Assembly: GCA_964408795.1 (NCBI GenBank)
Contig: CAYPAW010000105.1
Span: forward strand, 1 to 28,019
DNA: 28,019 nt
Direction of reading: 5' to 3'
Source: JABMQB01 sp964408795
GTDB taxonomy: Bacteria; Bacteroidota; Bacteroidia; Bacteroidales; Prolixibacteraceae
Shown one piece after another: positions 1-8,624 of this stretch; positions within the stretch are counted from its first letter, which is position 1, and each line of letters begins with the position of its first letter. Under the pieces are notes generated by a model, which was given only the letters and a program-made list of their open reading frames with translations, did not search any database and had not been told where the DNA came from. The position numbers were made by a program, and so were the translations under genes.

Positions 1-207
1 AAAAGACAGGGAATTCCCGGGTATATAAAAGGTCCCCTTCAGTCCGAGCGAATCAAGCAGGGGAATGGCGTTGTCGAGGTGAACATTCAGGCCGTCGTCA
101 TAAGTAAAAACAACCCCGCATTTTTTTCCGTCCCAAAGGGTAACGGTCTGCCCCGAAACCGGAACAATCCATAAACTCCACAGCAATAACAGAAGATATC
201 TGATCAT
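1..207 (-). CDS. Secreted polysaccharide deacetylase (NodB homology), N-terminal fragment
   Basis: Only the first 69 codons are inside the window; the gene runs off the left edge. The start is ATG at 205-207. Residues 1-20 form a signal peptide (MIRYLLLLLWSLWIVPVSGQ), so the protein is exported. Residues 31-39 read GVVFTYDDG, which matches the first NodB motif (T-F/Y-D-D), where the second Asp binds the catalytic metal. The segment AIPLLDSLGLKGTFYIPG is also typical of the family. Such enzymes remove N- or O-acetyl groups from chitin, peptidoglycan or xylan-type polymers; the substrate cannot be told from this fragment. It lies 39 bases downstream of the CE15 esterase on the same strand, so co-transcription is likely and a plant-polysaccharide role is plausible. 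Family assignment is firm. Confidence 0.85.
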   Translation of the reverse strand, partial: MIRYLLLLLWSLWIVPVSGQTVTLWDGKKCGVVFTYDDGLNVHLDNAIPLLDSLGLKGTFYIPGNSLSF

Positions 208-246
208 TGGTATATTCTTATTATTAGCCCATTGTTATTTCTGTAT

Positions 247-1788
247 TTACCGTGTTGCTTCCTTTTTGTAGTTCAGGAATTTATTGGCCCAGGGAATGAA
301 ATATTCATAATTCGGTGCGTCGGTATGGCCGCCATCGTGTTGCCGCCATGCCAACTGACCGTCGAGTAATCCTTTGTTCACGGGAGGCATTTCCTCTTTC
401 ATGTAGTCGTTTGATACTCCCAGGTCTTTGGCTCCCAGTAATTTAAACACCTCACCGGCAGCTACAGTTGCCATATAGCTTCCTTTTTGATCGAGCCATT
501 TGGCATCTCCCTGTTCGGGGATCCCATAGCTTACAAAGGTCAGGCGTGGGGCACACAGGGCCAGCAGCTGGTGTGAATCGACCGGTATGTCGCACCCGGT
601 TTTGCTTCCAAAGGATGCTTCAGACGCCCCGTATTTCATATAATTTCCGGCCATCCAGTAATATTCCCCTCCGGTAAGGCTCTCTACGGCTTCACCAAAC
701 ACGCGCCGGTGAAGGGTTACTCCTCCTTTACCTGAAGAACCGATGAGTCCCATAGCAAAACGGGGTTCAAAGGCCAGGGTAACAAGAGCCGCTTTCCCGT
801 ACCGTGATACGCCTTCGATGCCCACTTTGGAAGCATCTACGAGGGTATCTGTTTCCAGGTAATCGAGGCCCCGTGCAGCACCCCAGGCCCAGGCACGAAG
901 CGCTCCCCAGTCATCCGGCTTCCGGGGTTGCCCCTTATTGACCAGTCCGATGATGCCCCGGGTGATCCCAGCTCCATTATCAGCCTGGATGCTGTTGGGA
1001 TCAATGGTGGCGTACCCCCAGCCGGCAGCCAGCAGTTGCTCCGTGGGGGAAGGTCCATCACTCCGCCGTTGCATGAAAGAAAAGGGATTCTCCCGTTTGA
1101 AAGGCTCATACGCCGGATAGCGCTCAAAAACCTCTTTCATCGCCGGGTTGGTTTGGATCAGCGATTCCTTGAATGCCTTGTTGATTGCTTTCAGATCTTC
1201 CTCAGAAGGTTGTGCCGGCGCAGGAAACGACGGACGACCAAACATCATCAATACCGGTACCGGCCCCCTGACATTGCGCGGAACAACCAGCATCATATCA
1301 ATGGATACATCAATCAGGGGATACTCGCTGTTATCCACATGCCCCACCAGTTTTTTGGCTACCACAGGAGTCCATCCCACAAATTCGTAATCGGTGATCT
1401 CAACCTCCCACTCTACTTCCGGAATGTTTTTAGGAAGACGCCCATACACCTCCCTTTCAATATCTTCCACAATCTCAGGACGTCGTTTTTCCCACCACAT
1501 ATTGGGAGAAGTAACCCTTTTCCCGTCCCTGGTGGTTAGCAGTTCCGGTAATTCCGGGCATGGATTGGCCAGCGACTCGTCGTAATTGGCTGCATTGGGA
1601 GCATTCTCATTGCCACTGGGACCTGGTCGCAACCGGGTGATCCCAAGCTGCTTCATCATGTTGGCATGATCCTGCTCGGCTGTAAAAGTCACCGGAGGAG
1701 GATAACCGCTTTGAACCGTTTTTACTTCCTGTGCATGGGTTAATACAGCCAGGCTGAAAGCCAGCAAAAGGGTCAGACTATTCTTCAT
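247..1788 (-). CDS. CE15 family glucuronoyl (4-O-methylglucuronate) esterase, secreted
   Basis: 513 aa with a signal peptide cut after about residue 20 (VLTHAQ|E). CE15 enzymes cleave ester links between glucuronic acid on xylan and lignin alcohols. The nucleophile elbow GVSRYGK carries Ser328 and its Lys332, and the catalytic His is most likely H488 in the GGH near the C-terminus. The acid residue is unusual. At the position where fungal enzymes have Glu (ESGxGG) this protein has Ser351 (SSGKGG). Asp404, in PVDSHQLLALCAPR, sits where some bacterial CE15 enzymes have an alternative acid. Segments GITRGIIGLVNKG and DDWGALRAWAWGAARGLDYL are also typical of the family. The neighbours are a carbohydrate O-acetylesterase upstream and a polysaccharide deacetylase downstream, so the group probably strips side-chain substituents from hemicellulose. 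The family call is strong; the natural substrate is inferred. Confidence 0.88.
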   Translation of the reverse strand: MKNSLTLLLAFSLAVLTHAQEVKTVQSGYPPPVTFTAEQDHANMMKQLGITRLRPGPSGNENAPNAANYDESLANPCPELPELLTTRDGKRVTSPNMWWEKRRPEIVEDIEREVYGRLPKNIPEVEWEVEITDYEFVGWTPVVAKKLVGHVDNSEYPLIDVSIDMMLVVPRNVRGPVPVLMMFGRPSFPAPAQPSEEDLKAINKAFKESLIQTNPAMKEVFERYPAYEPFKRENPFSFMQRRSDGPSPTEQLLAAGWGYATIDPNSIQADNGAGITRGIIGLVNKGQPRKPDDWGALRAWAWGAARGLDYLETDTLVDASKVGIEGVSRYGKAALVTLAFEPRFAMGLIGSSGKGGVTLHRRVFGEAVESLTGGEYYWMAGNYMKYGASEASFGSKTGCDIPVDSHQLLALCAPRLTFVSYGIPEQGDAKWLDQKGSYMATVAAGEVFKLLGAKDLGVSNDYMKEEMPPVNKGLLDGQLAWRQHDGGHTDAPNYEYFIPWANKFLNYKKEATR

Positions 1789-1855
1789 TTTTTTCTATAT
1801 TAAAGATGTTTTAAACGCATTCTTCTATCTGCATTTTTTTTTTTACTTTCTATGT

Positions 1856-3793
1856 TCACCGGGTTTCAAAAGGGGATGCGGGCAGTCCTTCTTTGTTATA
1901 CAAATTGGCATCCCTGGGATTATCCGACCAGGCATACCTCACTTTTACCGGATTGTCGATCTTTTCACTCCAGACTTCTACAGTATTGCCCTTGATTTTA
2001 GCATTGGCCCAAACAAAATTTCCTTCAGGACCGGCTATTTCAAATCGTCTCAATGGTTCCTTATCGATGCTAACCAGTCCGGATCCGGTATGGGTAAATT
2101 CCACAATGATTTTGTTTCCTTCTATGTCATGAGATTGATAGATGGGTCCCGAATAAACAATATCCTTACCATACGCCAGTTTCAGGGCTCCCAGAGCCAG
2201 TCGTTCCCCCAGATCTTTTTTGTTCAGGGGATGAATATCGTTCCATTCTCCCAGATCGATGGCCACCGCCATGGCCGCATTGGGTACCGACAAAGCACTG
2301 AGCTGGGCATCCCGGAGTTCAGCCCAGTTGCTCTCTTCGGGAAGATAGTTAACATCCATGAAATTAGCCAGTTGCACATACAGAAAAGGCAAATCCGGAT
2401 TGTTCCATTTGTTTCTCCAATCCCGGATCAATGCCGGCAGGTATTTCCGGTATTTCTCAGCCTGTCCGGTATTGGATTCCCCCTGATACCAAAGAAATCC
2501 CGTTATTGAGTAGTCAATATACGGAGCTATCATGGCATTGTAGAGAGCAGTTGGCTGATTTTGTGCCGAGAAACCGAATCCTCCGCCTCCCCGGGATAGA
2601 AACGGTTCATACACTTCACCTACTTTATACAGCCAGGTGCCTTTTAAATCAATATCGACACCGTTTGCCGTCATGTAGTAGGGCTTATCCGGGACAAATC
2701 CGCCTTTCCCAAAATTATTGATCACCCGGATGACCACCGTGTTTTTCCCTTTTTTCAGCAATCCTTCCGGAATGACATAACGACGGGGAGGATATTGGTA
2801 GGTTATGTTTCCCACCTGTTGTCCGTTGACATATACAAAATCAGCATCCACGATGCGTCCCATATACAAATTCACAGGTCCTTCAAGCATCTCTTCAGGA
2901 ACTTCCACCTTGCGGCGGTACCAAACGACCCCATTCAGGTCTTTCACCCCCTGATCTTCCCAATAACCGGGAATGTTGATGGTGTGCCATCCTTTGGGCA
3001 CATAGTCCTTTTCATACCATTTCGGGGATTCAATCAATCCTTTGTCTGCAGGTTCCCTCATGGCAGGTTCCATTCGACGGCGACTGAATGAATGGATATA
3101 GGCAGTATCTTTATTCCGTTCAATGGTTTTCAGTATCTCCGGAAAGGCCTGAAATCCCTGTTCACTGATCCAGGCCTCAATGGGTGTTCCCCCCACACTG
3201 GCGTTGATCAGGCCAATGGGAATGTGATACTCTTCATAAATTTTTTTGGCAAAGAAATAGGCAGTCGCCGAAAAACCCATTATGTCTTGAGGGTTGGCCT
3301 CCTTCCATTCTCCCTGCGGAAGATCCCGGGCTGGTCCCTCAAGCCGGGTGACCGTAGGAATAAAAAAATGCCTGATTTCAGGATAGTTGGCTTCAGCAAT
3401 TTCATCCGGATACTTTTCCTTAACCCGTTCCATGGGGAGTACCATGTTCGACTGGCCGGAACAAACCCAAACATCCCCAAAAAGAATATTCCGTACGGTA
3501 ATTTTATTTTTTCCTGAGATAACCATTTCATAAGGTCCCCCAGCTTTTTGGGCCGGTAAAACAACAGACCATCTTCCGGATTCATCGGCCTGGTCACGAT
3601 AGGCTTTTCCTGCAAACCTCAGGGTTACCTTTTCATGGGTATCAGCCCACCCCCAAATCATCACTTCTTTATCTCTCTGTAAAACGGCTCCATCAGTGAA
3701 TAACTGAGGAAGGGTTATCTCCCCCCTGGTAACGGCAGCAAAAAGAAGGAAAAAACTCAATACGATTGTGTACCTGCACTTGTATCGATCCAT
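1856..3793 (-). CDS. Sialate O-acetylesterase-type SGNH hydrolase with inserted jelly-roll domain (possible acetylxylan esterase)
   Basis: 645 aa. It has a signal peptide in the first ~24 residues (hydrophobic stretch VLSFFLLFAAVTRG). The SGNH/GDSL blocks are visible: nucleophile Ser115 in CSGQSNM, INASVGGTPIEAW around 196-208, FLWYQGESN around 433-441, and the Asp519/His521 pair in NDIHPLN. Between blocks, about residues 265-375, lies a beta-sandwich resembling the sugar-binding domain of GH2 enzymes (WYRRKVEVP, VYVNGQQVG, NTVVIRVINN). Family members remove acetyl groups from sialic acid or, in the group with such an insertion, from xylan. With a CE15 esterase 67 bases downstream and a deacetylase after it, acetylated hemicellulose is the more likely substrate. 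No SusC/SusD pair is in the window. Confidence 0.85.
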   Translation of the reverse strand: MDRYKCRYTIVLSFFLLFAAVTRGEITLPQLFTDGAVLQRDKEVMIWGWADTHEKVTLRFAGKAYRDQADESGRWSVVLPAQKAGGPYEMVISGKNKITVRNILFGDVWVCSGQSNMVLPMERVKEKYPDEIAEANYPEIRHFFIPTVTRLEGPARDLPQGEWKEANPQDIMGFSATAYFFAKKIYEEYHIPIGLINASVGGTPIEAWISEQGFQAFPEILKTIERNKDTAYIHSFSRRRMEPAMREPADKGLIESPKWYEKDYVPKGWHTINIPGYWEDQGVKDLNGVVWYRRKVEVPEEMLEGPVNLYMGRIVDADFVYVNGQQVGNITYQYPPRRYVIPEGLLKKGKNTVVIRVINNFGKGGFVPDKPYYMTANGVDIDLKGTWLYKVGEVYEPFLSRGGGGFGFSAQNQPTALYNAMIAPYIDYSITGFLWYQGESNTGQAEKYRKYLPALIRDWRNKWNNPDLPFLYVQLANFMDVNYLPEESNWAELRDAQLSALSVPNAAMAVAIDLGEWNDIHPLNKKDLGERLALGALKLAYGKDIVYSGPIYQSHDIEGNKIIVEFTHTGSGLVSIDKEPLRRFEIAGPEGNFVWANAKIKGNTVEVWSEKIDNPVKVRYAWSDNPRDANLYNKEGLPASPFETR

Positions 3794-3897
3794 CGTTTAG
3801 TTGAATTAATAGGTTATTGCATTTCAAATTTGACCCTGCAAGGTATCAATCTTTTCCTTACATGACCTATACTATCTAAACATTTGATGGTACTTTT

Positions 3898-5178
3898 TCA
3901 ATAAAGTTCGCTGAAGTTCACTTTTCCCGATTTCTTTTTGGTAAGTTTCAGCAACACCCATGCTGTCAGCCATTCGAGGGACCCAACGAAGCCAATTTTC
4001 TGCCACCCCCTCAGGATCAGGTGCCATACGAAAAGGCAGAAACCGGAAAAAACCAGTACCGGGAAAAAATGATTGCTCCAGGAATTTCCGGCAAGGCAAT
4101 CGATTCCTTTTTTCAGGATTTCAGCCAACACCGGTTCGAGGATGAAAACCGTCAATGACAGCATTCCAAATCGCCGGATCCAAACCGTCTGTTTTTTTCT
4201 TTTCTGCTGTTTATCCTTATCAAGGTAATCGAAGGCCTTCAGCAGAATCACCAGAAAAAGCATAAAAACTCCGAGTTCTGCGAGGGAAGCCATGGCTCCA
4301 AGGGTTCCTCTTCCGCCAAATTTATCCTTATCAAACAGCAGGTAAATCAGAATGCCCGTCACAATCAATCCCAGGGCAGTGACCCAGCATTTACGAAATA
4401 CTTTTTCCTTCTTCTCTCCGGAGGCCAGGCTCAACCCCACTGCCGATCCAATGATAGCATATCCCAGGTAGGGAAACAGCGAAAAATCCTTGCATATATG
4501 TCCCAGAAGAGCAGCTTTCAGATAATGTCCACGGGCAAAATGGAGTTCATACAGCGGAGTAACGTGCAATTTAACAAAAACAGAAGCCACCAGGGCAGCC
4601 AGTGCCAGCACGAGCAGAATACCTTGCATCTGCAGGAGATTGATGCGGTTTCTGTAATGCATCAGGAAGGCGGTCAGGAAGCTGACAAGAAGTACCAGCA
4701 GGCCAATCAGCGAAAGGGTTCCGGGTTCGGTAACCTGTTGCCAGTAAAAGTGTACCTGCTCGGGATCCCGAATCCATCCGGTTAGATAACCCACCGGATA
4801 TTCAGGAGAAATGCCGTTTTCACCTCCGAAAAACCCATTCATAAAAAATAACCGCTGAACATAATTCAGAAAAACCAGCCATAACCCTCCGGAAATCCCG
4901 AAAAAGAGGGCTTTCTGCCATCGGGTCTTCCCCTGAGTAATTCGAACCTGGATAGTATAGGCATTGACAATTCCGGTCAAAAAATAAAAAAGACCCGCCA
5001 TACTCAGTAAAACAATCAGAAAAATCAAAACAGGCAACAACGGACCGCTCATTTGTTCTTTCATACTTTCATGGCTGCTCATACCCCCCCAGTGATAGTG
5101 CATCCGGTGAATGATCACCAGTACAACAATAGCAAGACCCCGTAAAAAATCGATCGAAAGCAATCGCTGATGTTTCAT
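3898..5178 (-). CDS. Polytopic membrane acyltransferase-like protein (HGSNAT/DUF1624 or acyltransferase-3 type)
   Basis: 426 aa, very hydrophobic, with roughly ten or eleven predicted membrane spans. It opens with LLSIDFLRGLAIVVLVIIHRMHYHW, the signature start (R/L-x-S-x-D-x-L-R-G ... H) shared by heparan-alpha-glucosaminide N-acetyltransferase-like proteins and acyltransferase-3 proteins. Such proteins move acyl groups across or onto glycans at the membrane. The exact subfamily is not settled and no substrate can be assigned. The gene begins 23 bases after the end of the acyl-CoA-ligase-like gene on the same strand. This suggests one operon in which the ligase could activate an acid whose acyl group the membrane protein uses; that link is inference. 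The C-terminus is Lys-rich (LTKKKSGKVNF), consistent with a cytoplasmic tail. Confidence 0.65.
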   Translation of the reverse strand: MKHQRLLSIDFLRGLAIVVLVIIHRMHYHWGGMSSHESMKEQMSGPLLPVLIFLIVLLSMAGLFYFLTGIVNAYTIQVRITQGKTRWQKALFFGISGGLWLVFLNYVQRLFFMNGFFGGENGISPEYPVGYLTGWIRDPEQVHFYWQQVTEPGTLSLIGLLVLLVSFLTAFLMHYRNRINLLQMQGILLVLALAALVASVFVKLHVTPLYELHFARGHYLKAALLGHICKDFSLFPYLGYAIIGSAVGLSLASGEKKEKVFRKCWVTALGLIVTGILIYLLFDKDKFGGRGTLGAMASLAELGVFMLFLVILLKAFDYLDKDKQQKRKKQTVWIRRFGMLSLTVFILEPVLAEILKKGIDCLAGNSWSNHFFPVLVFSGFCLFVWHLILRGWQKIGFVGSLEWLTAWVLLKLTKKKSGKVNFSELY

Positions 5179-5201
5179 TTGAATGATGGGTTGATGATAA
5201 A

Positions 5202-6845
5202 TTATGGTTTTCCCTTGATTTCTTTTTTTCCGGTCTGGCCTTCACGCTCCGGCTTTTTCTCTACAAATTCGAATATTCTCGGAATTTTATACCCGGCCAA
5301 GTAGTTTCTACAAAAATCTTTCAATTCTTTTCTTCTGAGGGATATTCCCTTTTCAGGAACGATCACTGCTTTCACCACTTCACCGTATTTTTTATCGGGA
5401 ATACCCGTAACCTTCACTTGTTGTATGGCAGGATATCGCAGCAATACTTCCTCCACTTCCCGGGGAAATACATTGAATCCTCCATAGATGATCACCTCTT
5501 TATATCTTCCGGTAATGTAAAAATACCCCTCCTTTCCTCTTTTTGCTTTATCTCCTGTGAAGAGCCATCCGTTGCGTATTGTCCGGGTTGTTTCTCCGGT
5601 ATCGTTCCAGTAATTTTTCATCACCTGGGGTCCTTTGATAATCAATTCACCCTCTTCGCCCGTAGCTACCGGCACTCCTGTTTCCGGATCGACAATTTTC
5701 GCAAGCGTGGAGGGTATGGGAATTCCCACAGACAGACTTTCATGTCTGCTCAGAAACGGATTGGATAGAGCTGCTGGACTGGCTTCCGTCAGTCCGTAAC
5801 TCTCCATGATCCTGACTCCTGCAATGGATTCAAACGCACTTTGCAGATCCGGATCCAGTTTCATCCCCCCGCTGAGACAAACCTTCAGGGAGGAGAAATC
5901 GGTGTTCTCTACTTCAGGATGTTCTAAAAGATAGGCAATCATGGTTGGGACAACCGGAATATGCGTGACCTTGAATATTTCTATTGCCTTCAAAACCTTA
6001 CCGGTTGAAAAAAGGGGCATTGAAACCATCTTTATTCCGGCCAGCATACTGAAATGCAGGCATAAGGTCATTCCAAAACTGTGAAAAAGAGGAAGTACAG
6101 CCAATAAAACATTTTTATGTTCCTTCTCCTCAAGAACCCAGCTCTTCACCTGTAGGGTATTGGATACCAGATTTTGATGGCTTAACGCTGCCAGTTTAAA
6201 CTGCCCTGTTCGGCTTCCGGTTCCCAGTAAGACAGCCGTATCTTCAGGAGTAACTTCCACCGGAGGTACCTGAAACCCGGCATGCCTGATTAACTTTCTG
6301 AACCGATAAACTCCGGGATCTGAATACGCAATTTTCGGTTTTCTGTATTTGATGCGGTAACCCGCTTTTATCCAAAAAGATGCATAGTCTGTTTCCTCAC
6401 TGACAATAATTTTCTCAATGGTAGTGGTTCGTTGAATGCCTCTGACTTTCTCATACTGATTGCTTAAGACAATCAGTATTCGGGGCTGACTGATTCTGAG
6501 AATCTTATCAATTTCATACCGTGGAACCACCGGGTTTACCGGTACGGAAACAGCGCCTATTTTTAAAACGGCAAAATGTATAACCGGAAACTGAATCAGG
6601 TTGGGCATCAAAAAACAGATCCTGTCGCCTTTTTTAACTCCCAGGTGATACAGAACGGCTGCAAATGCATCAATCTGGCGGATGAGCTCTTTATACCGCA
6701 TCTGTTTATTCAAACAAACCAAAATGGGTTGGTCGGGTGATTCCTTTGCTTTTTCTTCCAACAACAAATGAACCGGTTTATGAGGAGGGCTGATCACATG
6801 AGGAACATACGGATCATAATGCCGGAACCAAGGTTGTTCTATCAT
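5202..6845 (-). CDS. AMP-dependent synthetase/ligase (long-chain acyl-CoA ligase-like) with altered P-loop
   Basis: 547 aa from the ATG at 6843-6845. An ATG 12 codons upstream is possible, but MIEQPWFRHYDPYVPH matches how LcfA-type fatty acyl-CoA ligases begin. Adenylating-family motifs are present: ESYGLTEASP (A5), GWLFTGD (A7), GRYKEVIIYGGFNVFPREVEE (A8), and a C-terminal GQTGKKEIKG that holds the catalytic-Lys context (A10). The A3 phosphate-binding loop is abnormal. Instead of the usual T-S/G-G-T-T-G-x-P-K-G it reads LGTGSRTGQFKLA (about residues 207-219): one extra residue, and no Gly after the Lys. The other core motifs are intact, so the reading frame is under selection, but activity may be altered. 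The expected reaction is ATP-dependent activation of a carboxylic acid to an acyl-AMP and acyl-CoA. The gene lies between an aminotransferase and a membrane acyltransferase. Confidence 0.82.
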   Translation of the reverse strand: MIEQPWFRHYDPYVPHVISPPHKPVHLLLEEKAKESPDQPILVCLNKQMRYKELIRQIDAFAAVLYHLGVKKGDRICFLMPNLIQFPVIHFAVLKIGAVSVPVNPVVPRYEIDKILRISQPRILIVLSNQYEKVRGIQRTTTIEKIIVSEETDYASFWIKAGYRIKYRKPKIAYSDPGVYRFRKLIRHAGFQVPPVEVTPEDTAVLLGTGSRTGQFKLAALSHQNLVSNTLQVKSWVLEEKEHKNVLLAVLPLFHSFGMTLCLHFSMLAGIKMVSMPLFSTGKVLKAIEIFKVTHIPVVPTMIAYLLEHPEVENTDFSSLKVCLSGGMKLDPDLQSAFESIAGVRIMESYGLTEASPAALSNPFLSRHESLSVGIPIPSTLAKIVDPETGVPVATGEEGELIIKGPQVMKNYWNDTGETTRTIRNGWLFTGDKAKRGKEGYFYITGRYKEVIIYGGFNVFPREVEEVLLRYPAIQQVKVTGIPDKKYGEVVKAVIVPEKGISLRRKELKDFCRNYLAGYKIPRIFEFVEKKPEREGQTGKKEIKGKP

Positions 6846-6941
6846 CTGTTCTTCGTTGGGTTCAACGGTAAAGTAAAACAAAGAAAACCACTAAATCATC
6901 CATGAATAACTCTATTTTATTAACATATTCTTATTTTGCCG

Positions 6942-7763
6942 TTATTTTCTCGTGCTTAAATACTCATCCACCAACCGATTATACTTTCTCATTACCGATC
7001 TGCACAATGCATTTCCCGGGTCGAAGCGGCAATTCCCCACAGAGGATACCGGCAACACTTTTGGGGATGTTCCGGTCAGGAATACACACTGATACTGAGA
7101 CAGATTTTTAAACCATACCGGGACCTCTTCAAAAGAGCAACAACCGGTTTTCAGGATCGCCATCACTTTTTGCCGGGTAATTCCGTTCAGTACGGTTTCG
7201 GTTAGTGGAGTAACCACCTTTTCATCTTTCACAAAAAAAACATTCGACCTGCTTCCCTCTCGTATGAAACCCTGTTTATCCACCAGCAGTACTTCATACA
7301 GATTCTCCGTGCGGATCATTTGATTGGCTGTTTCCCGGACATCCGGCTGTATGGTTTTCGCTTCCGGGTTGGCCCTTTCGGCATGCAGGATACCGACTGT
7401 TACACCTTTCCGGTAATCTTCTTCAGAAGGATAAGAGTATGGAATCAAATACACCCAGGAACACATTTTCCTCCGAAAAAAATGAATTACCAGCTTCAGA
7501 TTTCCGATGCCGGTTTTGTTTTCATATATCAACCGGTCCACATCGCTTTTCAAACCTTTTATGCTAAGATCTGCATGGAAGCCCGATTTGTGTACAGACT
7601 GCTGCAGACGTTCCAGATGTTCATCCACGAACAAAGGAATTCCGTTAACGATGCGCATGACCTCAAAAACATAGATGCCCGGCCGGTTCAGAAAATCATA
7701 AAAAGCCAGGGTTGGTTTTACATGATTCCCCTCCAGAAAATATGTTCCACGAACCTGTTCCAT
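6942..7763 (-). CDS. Class IV aminotransferase / aminodeoxychorismate lyase-like (PabC/IlvE fold)
   Basis: 273 aa from the ATG at 7761-7763. A longer reading frame starts 28 codons upstream, but those residues are hydrophobic, unlike the family, and would overlap the divergent gene at 7807. Fold-type IV PLP enzyme features: IPLFVDEHLERLQQS (Arg52), the likely PLP lysine K136 in NPEAKTIQ, and YEVLLVDKQGFIREGSRSNVFFVKD (about 156-180), followed by TETVLNGITRQKVM. Family members include 4-amino-4-deoxychorismate lyase (folate pathway), branched-chain and D-amino acid aminotransferases. The short size and EGSRSN motif favour a PabC-like enzyme, but specificity cannot be fixed by reading. It is first in a minus-strand run followed by the acyl-CoA ligase-like gene. 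Confidence 0.75.
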   Translation of the reverse strand: MEQVRGTYFLEGNHVKPTLAFYDFLNRPGIYVFEVMRIVNGIPLFVDEHLERLQQSVHKSGFHADLSIKGLKSDVDRLIYENKTGIGNLKLVIHFFRRKMCSWVYLIPYSYPSEEDYRKGVTVGILHAERANPEAKTIQPDVRETANQMIRTENLYEVLLVDKQGFIREGSRSNVFFVKDEKVVTPLTETVLNGITRQKVMAILKTGCCSFEEVPVWFKNLSQYQCVFLTGTSPKVLPVSSVGNCRFDPGNALCRSVMRKYNRLVDEYLSTRK

Positions 7764-7806
7764 CGGTTTAATAAAAAATGGTAAATTTATAAAAACTAAC
7801 GATGGT

Positions 7807-8379
7807 ATGATTGATAACACGCAAATTCCTGAACCCATAAAATTCAATCCCTTGAAGCATCACCTGGGGTGTATTCTCCGTTTTCTGGAACAGTCAACCC
7901 CGGTTTCACTTACCCGGCTTAACGAATCGTTATGCCATAATTACAACGATATTTACACCGGCCGGTTAACTCCGCTTGAGATAAGCCTTTTTGCCCTTGC
8001 AATTCTGAAGAAAAAAGAATTGGATACAAAAGAGAAACTGGAAGCCTGGATTGCATCCACGAGTCACTACCGAAAAATCATGCTTCCGGACCACTCGGAA
8101 TGGATCACCCGTATGGGCAATGAACCTCAACGATACATCCACATCCATCCGGCAAAGAGCGGCCCCAATACCGTTCGTTTTAAAGGATCCACCCTAAAAA
8201 CAGCTTACCGGTTAAAAGCAGAGCCTGTAGGTTCCACAAAAAAAATCACCCTTACCATGGTAAATCGTGCCCGGGCCGACATGGGTCTTTCTCCGGTAAA
8301 AAAACTGGAACCCGGAAAAGGAATCCTCAAATGCTGGTCTTTTTTTAGCCATCAGAGGATATCTGAAAAGCTCGGATAA
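7807..8379 (+). CDS. Conserved-looking hypothetical protein, function unknown
   Basis: 190 aa starting at ATG 7807, divergent from the class IV aminotransferase with 43 bases between the starts. I do not recognise a family. The protein has no signal peptide or membrane span. The first half is helical and mixed in charge (PLEISLFALAILKKKELDTKEKLEAWIAS) and contains HYRKIMLPDHSEWI. The second half is basic (HIHPAKSGPNTVRFKGSTLKTAYRL, then KPGKG-like turns). A soluble cytoplasmic, possibly nucleic-acid-associated, protein fits the charge pattern, but this is only an impression. The frame is open over its full length with no competing long frame, so it is probably a real gene. The shared short intergenic region suggests it may be co-regulated with the aminotransferase. 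Confidence 0.65.
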   Translation: MIDNTQIPEPIKFNPLKHHLGCILRFLEQSTPVSLTRLNESLCHNYNDIYTGRLTPLEISLFALAILKKKELDTKEKLEAWIASTSHYRKIMLPDHSEWITRMGNEPQRYIHIHPAKSGPNTVRFKGSTLKTAYRLKAEPVGSTKKITLTMVNRARADMGLSPVKKLEPGKGILKCWSFFSHQRISEKLG

Positions 8380-8543
8380 CCACGATGGAAAAAGAACATC
8401 CACGGAGATAAAACCATTTTAAGGAACCGGCAAACCGGCGGGATCCTCAACAAGATGCTTATCCCTGTCACGATAGTCAACCAGGATCAGAAAAGATTTT
8501 TCATAAATTTCCCTTTTCGACAAAAATACCCCAATTCTTTTCA

Positions 8544-8551
8544 TAATTTTG
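8544..8551 (+). promoter_or_regulatory. Possible -7 promoter element (TAATTTTG) for the NlpC/P60-epimerase genes
   Basis: TAATTTTG fits the Bacteroidota -7 consensus TAnnTTTG and lies about 75 bases before the NlpC/P60 start. No good TTTG is found 19-21 bases upstream, so support is partial. The rest of the 245-base gap (8380-8624) holds nothing else I can identify. Confidence 0.3.
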
Positions 8552-8624
8552 ATACGAATAACAGGGAATGGGAAGACGGAAATCTCTGTTTAGCCACCGG
8601 GTTTTACACGATGAATGTTGACAA

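Noticed and set aside
928..1539. 203-codon plus-strand frame opposite the CE15 gene
   Set aside because: It lies wholly inside the well-supported esterase gene on the other strand and shows no domain; a coding shadow.
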